Positions 59,273 to 64,000 of a DNA stretch of 64,000 bases are shown here, in pieces. Within the stretch, counting starts at the first letter, position 1. Every line of letters starts with the position of its first letter. A program made the position numbers and the translations under genes. The notes under the pieces were generated by a model. That model worked only from the letters and a program-made list of their open reading frames with translations, made no database searches and had not been told where the DNA came from. The stretch spans positions 23,572 to 87,571 of the forward strand of contig DATHAA010000100.1 in the NCBI GenBank assembly GCA_035296905.1, read 5' to 3'. Source of the stretch: DATEOR01 sp035296905. Its GTDB lineage: Bacteria; Actinomycetota; Thermoleophilia; Gaiellales; Gaiellaceae.

Positions 59273-60115
59273 TCAGTTACGGGCCTCAAGCGACTCGACG
59301 ATCTCGGCGAGCGCGACCTCGTCGTCGAACGGGATCTCGATGCGCGTGTCGGTCACCTTCACCGTCGCGCCGGTCATCGCCTCGAGCGACTTGCGCGCGC
59401 GATCGGCAAGCGCCGGGTCGATTCGGGGCGACTTCCGTGGCTTCGTCTGCGCGCCCGCCCAGCGAGCTGCGCGTTCGGTCGCGCGGACCGAGAGACCCTG
59501 CGCGACGACCTTCCGCGCGAGCGCACGCCGCTCGTCGTGGCCGGGAACGGACAGGATCGCGCGGGCGTGGCCCTCAGTCAGAAGACCGCGCTCCACGAGG
59601 CCGAGGGCGTCCTCCGGAAGCTCGAGCAGCCGCACGCGGTTCGAGACCGTGGGCTTCGACCGGCCAACCCGCTCGGCTACCTCGCCGAGAGAAAGAGCGA
59701 ACTCGTCCATGAGAACGGCGTAGGCGCGTGCCTCCTCGATTGGGGAGAGGTCTTCGCGCGCGACGTTCTCGACGAGTGCGAGGACAAGCGATTCGCGGTC
59801 GTCGCTCTCGCGCACGAGCGCGGGGATGGTTGCGAGTCCGGCTGCGCGGGCGGCGCGCCAGCGGCGTTCGCCGGCGATGAGCTCGTAGCCGCCGCCCTCC
59901 GCGGGCCGGACGACGACGGGCTGCATGACTCCCTGCACACGCACGGAGTCGGCGAGCCCGCTGATGCCGTCCGCGTCGATGTGCTTGCGCGGCTGGCGCG
60001 TGTTCGCGCGAATCGAGCCGAGCGGAATCTGCAGGAGCTCGGCCGGCGAGGCGTCTCCTCCGATGAGGACCTCGAGGCCGCGACCGAGACCCCTTCTGTT
60101 AGGTGCGGTCGACAA
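59273..60115 (-). CDS. parB: Chromosome partitioning protein ParB
   Basis: A centromere-binding CTPase clamp, 280 residues. The N-terminal domain has RRGLGRGLEVLIG, IRANTRQPRKHID and the CTP motif AGERRWRAA. The helix-turn-helix domain has NVAREDLSPIEEARAY, GRSKPTVSNRVRLLELP and LTEGHARAIL; a short dimerisation tail ends it. The TTG at 60115 lies just before the conserved RRGLGRGL and overlaps the parA stop by 17 bases. parS sites could not be identified with confidence by eye. Confidence 0.93.
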   Translation of the reverse strand: MSTAPNRRGLGRGLEVLIGGDASPAELLQIPLGSIRANTRQPRKHIDADGISGLADSVRVQGVMQPVVVRPAEGGGYELIAGERRWRAARAAGLATIPALVRESDDRESLVLALVENVAREDLSPIEEARAYAVLMDEFALSLGEVAERVGRSKPTVSNRVRLLELPEDALGLVERGLLTEGHARAILSVPGHDERRALARKVVAQGLSVRATERAARWAGAQTKPRKSPRIDPALADRARKSLEAMTGATVKVTDTRIEIPFDDEVALAEIVESLEARN

Positions 60116-60851
60116 GCTCGCTCGCGACTCGGTAGTAGGCGTCGGCTCCGGCGGAGGCCGGGTCGTAGGCGGTGATGGGCAGGCCGTGGCTCGGCGCCTC
60201 GGCGAGGCGGACGCTCCGAGGGACCACTGCCTCGAAGACGAGCTCGCCGAAGTGGCGCCTCACCTCGGCTGCGACGTCGGCTGCGAGCCGGGTACGCCCG
60301 TCCACCATCGTCAGGAGCATGCCCGCGAGCGCGAGCTTCGGGTTGAGGCGCGCGCGCACGAGCTCGACGGAGTGGAGAAGCTGCGCGAGCCCCTCGAGCG
60401 CGTAGTACTCGCACTGCACCGGCACGAGGACGCGATCCGCGGCCGCGAGGCCGTTCACCGTGAGCGGTCCCAGGGAGGGCGGGCAGTCGACGAAGACGTA
60501 GGAATACGTCTCACGTGCAGTCTCCAGGGCGCCCGCAAGAAAGGATTCGCCGTCGCCGTGCGCGGCCAGCTCGACCGCAGCCCCGGCCAGCTCCGGGCGC
60601 GACGGGACGACGTCGAGGTTCTCGAAGCGGGTCGCGTGGACGATCTCGTCGAGCGGCGCACCGTCCAGCAGGTCATAGGACGACGTCCCGTTCGCGCTCT
60701 CGCCGAGGCCCGACGTCGCGTTTGCCTGCGGGTCGAGGTCGACGACAAGCGTCTTCGCGCCCGCCTCGGCAAGGCAGGCGGCGACATTCACGGCGGTCGT
60801 CGTCTTGCCGACTCCGCCCTTCTGATTCGCGAGCGCCAGGATCGTCCCCAC
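60099..60851 (-). CDS. parA: Chromosome partitioning ATPase ParA
   Basis: A 250-residue Walker-type ATPase that moves ParB-bound origins. The deviant Walker A is NQKGGVGKTTTAVN, followed by VVDLDPQANATSGLG, the Asp of VFVDCPPSLGPLT, and VPVQCEYYALEGLAQL. There is no N-terminal DNA-binding extension, which fits a chromosomal Soj-type protein. The GTG at 60851 has a TAGGGT box seven bases upstream. Confidence 0.94.
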   Translation of the reverse strand: MGTILALANQKGGVGKTTTAVNVAACLAEAGAKTLVVDLDPQANATSGLGESANGTSSYDLLDGAPLDEIVHATRFENLDVVPSRPELAGAAVELAAHGDGESFLAGALETARETYSYVFVDCPPSLGPLTVNGLAAADRVLVPVQCEYYALEGLAQLLHSVELVRARLNPKLALAGMLLTMVDGRTRLAADVAAEVRRHFGELVFEAVVPRSVRLAEAPSHGLPITAYDPASAGADAYYRVASELVDRT

Positions 60852-60858
60852 AAAGCGA

Positions 60859-60864
60859 ACCCTA
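60859..60864 (-). promoter_or_regulatory. -10 box for parAB
   Basis: Minus-strand TAGGGT, seven bases before the parA GTG at 60851, in the short gap after rsmG. Confidence 0.5.
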
Positions 60865-60865
60865 G

Positions 60866-61462
60866 TCAGGCGAGAGGACGTTTCTTCGCCACGCCTGGCC
60901 GGCGCGGGAAGCGCTCCGGAGTGGGCCCGGTCTTCCGGAGCAGCACCAATCCCGAAGGGCTCTCCTCGATCTCCGCGGCCAGCTCGCCCGCCGCCTTCGA
61001 GACGGCTTCGAGGTCGGCGCTCGGACCGACGAAGAGCACCGCGCGGCCCCCCGGCCGCACCAGCGGAAGGCACCACTCGGCGGCCACGGGAGGGGCGGCG
61101 AGAGCTCTCGCGATAGCCGTCCCGTACGCGTCGCGGCCTTCGCCGGCGGCATGCTCCTCGGCGCGCTCGCAGACCACGGAGACGTTCTCGAACTCGGCCG
61201 CTACCTTCCGCAGAAAGTCGCACTTGCGCCCGTTCGACTCGAGGAGGACGAAGTCGAGCTCCGGGCGAACCGCCGCGAGCGGGATCCCCGGGGAGCCCCC
61301 GCCCGAACCCACGTCCACCACAGGTCCGTCGCCCAGGAGCTCGACCGCTTCGAGCGCTCCGCCGAACAGCGTCGCCCGCGCCTCGTCCTTGTCCCGGATC
61401 GCCGTCAGGCCCGACGTCGCGAGGAGCGCCGCAAGCCAGCGGTCGAGGCGCTGGTCAGACAG
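60866..61462 (-). CDS. rsmG: 16S rRNA (guanine-N7) methyltransferase RsmG, probable CTG start
   Basis: Methylates G527 of 16S rRNA. The SAM site is VVDVGSGGGSPGIPLAAVRP, with LLESNGRKCDFLRKV and the ending RALAAPPVAAEWCLPLV typical of GidB/RsmG. The N-terminal helix region starts LSDQRLDRWLAALLATSGL. No ATG/GTG/TTG exists in this frame between the jag stop and the SAM fold. The CTG at 61462, overlapping jag by 8 bases, gives a normal 198-residue protein. The last residues are basic (RRPGVAKKRPL). Confidence 0.87.
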   Translation of the reverse strand: MSDQRLDRWLAALLATSGLTAIRDKDEARATLFGGALEAVELLGDGPVVDVGSGGGSPGIPLAAVRPELDFVLLESNGRKCDFLRKVAAEFENVSVVCERAEEHAAGEGRDAYGTAIARALAAPPVAAEWCLPLVRPGGRAVLFVGPSADLEAVSKAAGELAAEIEESPSGLVLLRKTGPTPERFPRRPGVAKKRPLA

Positions 61463-62150
61463 GGCGGACGACGACGAAGCGGTTGGGCTCGTTGCCCTCG
61501 CTCGCCGTCTCGACGTCCTCATGCTCCTGCAGATACACGTGCACGATCTTCCGCTCGACCGCCGACATCGGGTCGAGCGTGATCGGCTCGCCGGCTGCGA
61601 TCGCTTCCGAAGCTGCGCGGTCGGCCTGCTGTTCGAGCGTCGCGCGGCGCCGGTCGCGGTAGCCGGCCGCGTCGACGACGATGCTCTTGCGCTCGTCCAT
61701 TCCACGGAAGACGATCGCGGTCGCGAGGTACTGGATCGAGTCGATGGTCTGTCCGCGCTTGCCGATCACGAGCCCCAGGTCCGGGCCGGTTAGCGTGGCG
61801 GTGAGCAACTCCTCGTCCTCGTGGATCTCGATGCGCACCGGAGCGCCGAGCGCTGCGCACACGCGGTCGAGAAGCTCCCGCAGGCGTGCGGCAGGGGAAT
61901 CCGGCTCTTCGTCGCCGGCCTCGGCAGGCGGCGGAACGGCGCCTGCCTTCGCGATCACGCGGGCAGGCGCGTAGCCCACGCCGAGGAGCCCGCGCTCGCC
62001 CTCGGAGAGAACCGCGAAGCTGACCGTCGACTTGTCGATCCCGGGGAAGCGCCGTTCGAGCTCCCGTAGCGCCGCCCATTTCGCCTCCCCGACAGTCTCG
62101 CCGGTTGCCTCGACCTCGGTGTCGGAAAGCTCCCGCTCGGTCTCGCTCAT
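61455..62150 (-). CDS. jag: RNA-binding protein Jag/KhpB
   Basis: A 231-residue RNA-binding protein of the YidC-linked operon. It has a Jag-N domain (KWAALRELERRFPGIDKSTV, LLGVGYAPARVI), a KH domain with LGLVIGKRGQTIDSIQYLA, and an R3H domain (RRRATLEQQADRAASEA, PMSAVERKIVHVYLQEHEDV, followed by GNEPNRFVVV). The ATG at 62150 overlaps the yidC stop (ATGA). The region between residues 70 and 85 is a Pro/Ala/Glu linker. Confidence 0.93.
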   Translation of the reverse strand: MSETERELSDTEVEATGETVGEAKWAALRELERRFPGIDKSTVSFAVLSEGERGLLGVGYAPARVIAKAGAVPPPAEAGDEEPDSPAARLRELLDRVCAALGAPVRIEIHEDEELLTATLTGPDLGLVIGKRGQTIDSIQYLATAIVFRGMDERKSIVVDAAGYRDRRRATLEQQADRAASEAIAAGEPITLDPMSAVERKIVHVYLQEHEDVETASEGNEPNRFVVVRPV

Positions 62151-62989
62151 CGCCTCGACCGGGGGCCTTTCTTCTTGCGACGCTTGACCCGCTGCTGCCC
62201 GGAGGAAGTCGCCCGCGAGGGCTGGGCCGCCTTGCCGACCGCGCTCGAGCCGTCGTCCGCGGGAGCGTCCTTCGCCGGCGTACGTGACGAGCGCTTGGGT
62301 GGCGGCTGGGGCTTCGGCATGAGCCGCCTCGTGACGAGCCCCTGGCCGACCGTCCAGAGGTTCGTCGTCACCCAGTAGAGAAGGAGGCCGACCGGAAACG
62401 AGGCATTGACGATGAAGAGGACGAAGACGAGCGGCAGCGCCATGAAGATCCACCGCTGACGCGGGTCCATCGTCGTCGACATGAAGTACGTCGAGGCCAC
62501 CTGGCTGACGACGTAGATTGCGAGCAGGAGCCAACCCGACCAATGGTCGGTGATGCTCGTCGTGATGTTCGGGACGATCCCGAGCCAGCCGAGGTCCGAG
62601 CCCGGGTACTGGGGGAAGACCTCCTTCTCGAAGTCCTTGAGCACGTAGTACAGCGAGATGAAGACCGGGATCTGGATCAGGATCGGCAGGCATGAGGCCG
62701 CCGGGTTGATCTTGTTCTCCCGGTAGAACTTCATGACCTCCTCGTTCATGCGCTGCTTGTCGTGCTTGTACTTCTGCTGCAGCGCCTTGAGCTCGGGGGC
62801 GTGCGCCTGAAGGTGTTGCATCGAGCGGATCTGCTTGACCGTGAGCGGCACGATCACGATCCGCACCATCAGCGTGAGCACGATGATCGCCCACGCCCAA
62901 GGGAGGCCCAGCGTGGAGTGGATCCACTCGAGGACCGTCGTCATGATGTTCTCGATCGGGCGAAGCGGATTGGCGACGGCGAAGATCAC
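62147..62989 (-). CDS. yidC: Membrane protein insertase YidC
   Basis: Inserts and folds inner-membrane proteins. The 280-residue, five-helix form lacks the large periplasmic domain, as in Gram-positives. Key parts are LMVRIVIVPLTVKQIRSMQHLQ (with the groove Arg), KINPAASCLPILIQIPVFISLY, FPVGLLLYWVTTNLWTVGQ and a long basic C-terminal tail (KRSSRTPAK to QQRVKRRKKK) that could bind ribosomes. The GTG at 62989 overlaps the yidD stop (GTGA). The Cys in AASCLP is not followed by a lipobox-type signal. Confidence 0.94.
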   Translation of the reverse strand: MIFAVANPLRPIENIMTTVLEWIHSTLGLPWAWAIIVLTLMVRIVIVPLTVKQIRSMQHLQAHAPELKALQQKYKHDKQRMNEEVMKFYRENKINPAASCLPILIQIPVFISLYYVLKDFEKEVFPQYPGSDLGWLGIVPNITTSITDHWSGWLLLAIYVVSQVASTYFMSTTMDPRQRWIFMALPLVFVLFIVNASFPVGLLLYWVTTNLWTVGQGLVTRRLMPKPQPPPKRSSRTPAKDAPADDGSSAVGKAAQPSRATSSGQQRVKRRKKKGPRSRR

Positions 62990-63246
62990 GGGCGCCCTCG
63001 GAGCGGGAAGATCCGCTGGTCGCGCGCGTAGTCGACCCCGCCGTGGCTCCACGGGTTACAGCGCAGGAGCCGCCATGCGGCCAGCACGGTCCCGCGTAGG
63101 AAGCCGAGCTCGCGGTAGGCCTCGAGGGCGTACGCCGAGCAAGAGGGGTGGTACTTGCAACGCGGGTTGCCGAGGGCCGTCGCTCCGAACAACGGAGAGA
63201 GCAGCCTGCGATAGCCGCGGACGAAGAAGATCGCGACCGAGCTCAC
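62986..63246 (-). CDS. yidD: Membrane protein insertion efficiency factor YidD
   Basis: An 86-residue protein carrying the family signature CKYHPSCSAYALEAYRELG with its conserved Cys residues, RGYRRLLSPLFG before it, and RLLRCNPWSHGGVDY after it. The GTG at 63246 overlaps the rnpA stop. The longer reading from 63297 adds 17 residues that belong to shadow coding. Confidence 0.93.
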   Translation of the reverse strand: MSSVAIFFVRGYRRLLSPLFGATALGNPRCKYHPSCSAYALEAYRELGFLRGTVLAAWRLLRCNPWSHGGVDYARDQRIFPLRGRP

Positions 63247-63599
63247 GCCGTCGCCCTCTCCTTCTGGAAGACCTCCGCCACACGCTCGCCCAGCCACTCG
63301 AACCCGCGGCTCTCGATCGCCTCGCCGAGGCCGGGCCTTGCGATCAGGACGTAGTCGTTGCCCACGGGGAGATCGCCCTCGATCTGCTCGAACGCCGCCC
63401 GCAGGCGCCGCTTGATCCGGTTCCGCTCGACCGCGTTCCCGAGCTGGCGTGAGACGGCCAGGCCGAGCCGCGGCCCGAGGCCGTCACCTTCCTCGCGCGG
63501 GAACGCGTAGAGGACGAGATAGCGCGTGGCCGTGGAGCGGCCGTGCCGGTAGACAGCGTCGAAGTCGCGTGAGCGAGAAAGACGGTGACGACGTTTCAA
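63243..63599 (-). CDS. rnpA: Ribonuclease P protein component
   Basis: The protein subunit of RNase P, which trims tRNA 5' ends. The 118 residues start KRRHRLSRSRDFDAVYRHG and include LGLAVSRQLGNAVERNRIKR with the RNR motif, then RRLRAAFEQ. It begins at TTG 63599, six bases after the rpmH stop. Order and overlap with rpmH and yidD are those of the standard origin cluster. Confidence 0.94.
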   Translation of the reverse strand: MKRRHRLSRSRDFDAVYRHGRSTATRYLVLYAFPREEGDGLGPRLGLAVSRQLGNAVERNRIKRRLRAAFEQIEGDLPVGNDYVLIARPGLGEAIESRGFEWLGERVAEVFQKERATA

Positions 63600-63605
63600 C
63601 CCGGC

Positions 63606-63740
63606 TCAGGCCGAGAGACGCTTGCGCCCCTTGGCGCGGCGGCGCTTGAGAATCGCGCGGCCGCCGCGGGTCGACATCCGCGCGCGGAATCCGTGCCGGC
63701 GCTTCCGGCGTCGAACGTTCGGCTGGAAAGTGCGTTTCAA
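63606..63740 (-). CDS. rpmH: 50S ribosomal protein L34
   Basis: A 44-residue ribosomal protein, fully typical: KRTFQPNVRRRKRRHGFRAR, MSTRGGRAIL, KRRRAKGRKRLSA. It starts at TTG 63740 within the order rpmH-rnpA-yidD-yidC-jag-rsmG-parA-parB. A GC-rich hairpin lies in the leader (63773-63790) and a TATACT box stands upstream. Confidence 0.97.
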   Translation of the reverse strand: MKRTFQPNVRRRKRRHGFRARMSTRGGRAILKRRRAKGRKRLSA

Positions 63741-63772
63741 GAGCGGTGCGAGAAGAAGATGTGTGGGATGCG

Positions 63773-63790
63773 GGCCGGCCCTTGCCGGCC
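63773..63790 (-). other. Hairpin in the rpmH leader
   Basis: GGCCGGC (63773-63779) and GCCGGCC (63784-63790) form a perfect seven-base stem with a four-base loop, 32 bases before the rpmH TTG. It lies just after the predicted transcription start, so it may affect mRNA stability or translation. Confidence 0.55.
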
Positions 63791-63798
63791 ACCGGGCC

Positions 63799-63804
63799 AG
63801 TATA
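63799..63804 (-). promoter_or_regulatory. -10 box for the rpmH operon
   Basis: Minus-strand TATACT, about 58 bases before the rpmH TTG. A clear -35 element is not seen. Confidence 0.45.
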
Positions 63805-63920
63805 GAGAAGCCGGACTCCCGCCTGGTGACCCAGCCGAGCCCTGCGGAAGCCCCGGAGACCCGCGGCGGTCGTGTTCGAAGCCGCCCGAACGATCAGCCT
63901 CGAAAAAACTGCGCTCATGG

Positions 63921-63996
63921 AAATCCACAGGCGGAAAACCGCATGGCCACAGGCCTTACACCACCTTTCCACAGCTGTGGAGACTGCTGTGGAAAG
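63921..63996. other. Cluster of DnaA-box-like sites, left part of oriC
   Basis: Sites with seven of nine matches to TTATCCACA lie at 63921-63929 and 63965-63973 (plus) and 63976-63984 and 63988-63996 (minus). A weaker one is at 63943-63951. The two central boxes form a 14-base perfect palindrome (TCCACAGCTGTGGA, 63968-63981). Position beside rpmH is where oriC lies in many bacteria, with dnaA expected beyond the edge. Confidence 0.65.
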
Positions 63997-64000
63997 AAAG

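Noticed and set aside
59925..61793. A 622-codon plus-strand open frame
   Set aside because: It spans parB, parA, rsmG and jag in antisense and shows no recognisable protein.

Overview
The window is a dense, high-GC stretch of bacterial chromosome with very few untranslated bases. Gene content, heavy use of GTG/TTG starts, overlapping stop/start codons and -10 boxes placed 6 to 9 bases before start codons point to an actinobacterium. The protein style (CcmABCD plus a CcsA/HemX-like protein, a GerMN-Gmad2 lipoprotein, paired YkuD L,D-transpeptidases, an orphan beta-class methyltransferase) suggests a deep-branching lineage such as Thermoleophilia (Gaiellales or Solirubrobacterales). That placement is an inference from the sequence, not a search result.

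Layout. 1-5.9 kb: the 3' part of a membrane class III nucleotidyl cyclase, a UPF0173 hydrolase, a DUF1028 protein, ankyrin repeats, a short Ldh2-like oxidoreductase and an Mrp ATPase. 5.9-11.4 kb: an OmpR-type response regulator and kinase, an RTX-like secreted protein, a GerMN lipoprotein, an L,D-transpeptidase and a GNAT enzyme. 11.4-24.6 kb: housekeeping and metabolic genes (IMPase-like, DUF1015, YhaM-like nuclease, SDR, YchF-like GTPase, ECF sigma factor, methylmalonyl-CoA epimerase, FtsH, NAPRT-like, DUF1385, M20 peptidase, RarA, alpha/beta hydrolase, arginase family). A tRNA-Phe at 24.7 kb opens a small accessory stretch (24.9-27.0 kb) with an unrecognised gene and a frameshifted lipoprotein remnant.

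27.0-35.8 kb holds a 13-gene minus-strand operon. Read in the direction of transcription it is moaC, mogA, a UbiA prenyltransferase, ccmA, ccmB, ccmC, ccmD-like, ccsA/hemX-like, hemA, hemC, hemD, a SAM hydrolase-family gene and a methyltransferase, ending at a hairpin-plus-T terminator. It joins early tetrapyrrole synthesis, cytochrome c maturation, quinone prenylation and molybdenum cofactor steps. Next come two trehalose synthesis genes, an RsbW-like ATPase, an orphan DNA methyltransferase, an HtrA protease, a second two-component system, an M28-like membrane protein, moeA, a GT-C glycosyltransferase, a class A PBP, an MscS channel and DUF2203 (35.8-51 kb). Plus-strand genes at 51-55.8 kb encode a periplasmic binding protein, a HAD hydrolase, a Cys/Met PLP enzyme, a CPBP protease, a second L,D-transpeptidase and a chorismate mutase-like protein.

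56.4-59.0 kb is a 2.5-kb segment bounded by two identical tRNA-Ile(GAT) genes and carrying a HYR-domain secreted protein and a small membrane protein. The right end is the classic origin-side cluster parB, parA, rsmG, jag, yidC, yidD, rnpA, rpmH on the minus strand, followed by DnaA-box-like repeats. oriC and dnaA should therefore lie at or just beyond the right edge.

Three themes recur. Many operon-first genes appear leaderless. Internal genes are joined by ATGA/GTGA/TGATG overlaps. Several conserved genes (Ldh2-like, hemD, rsmG, SAM hydrolase) have no ATG/GTG/TTG at the required position and seem to start at CTG or another rare codon. I found no CRISPR array, phage, transposase or recognisable defence island, and no clear candidate for an entirely new multi-gene system. 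No gene-free stretch exceeds about 300 bases.
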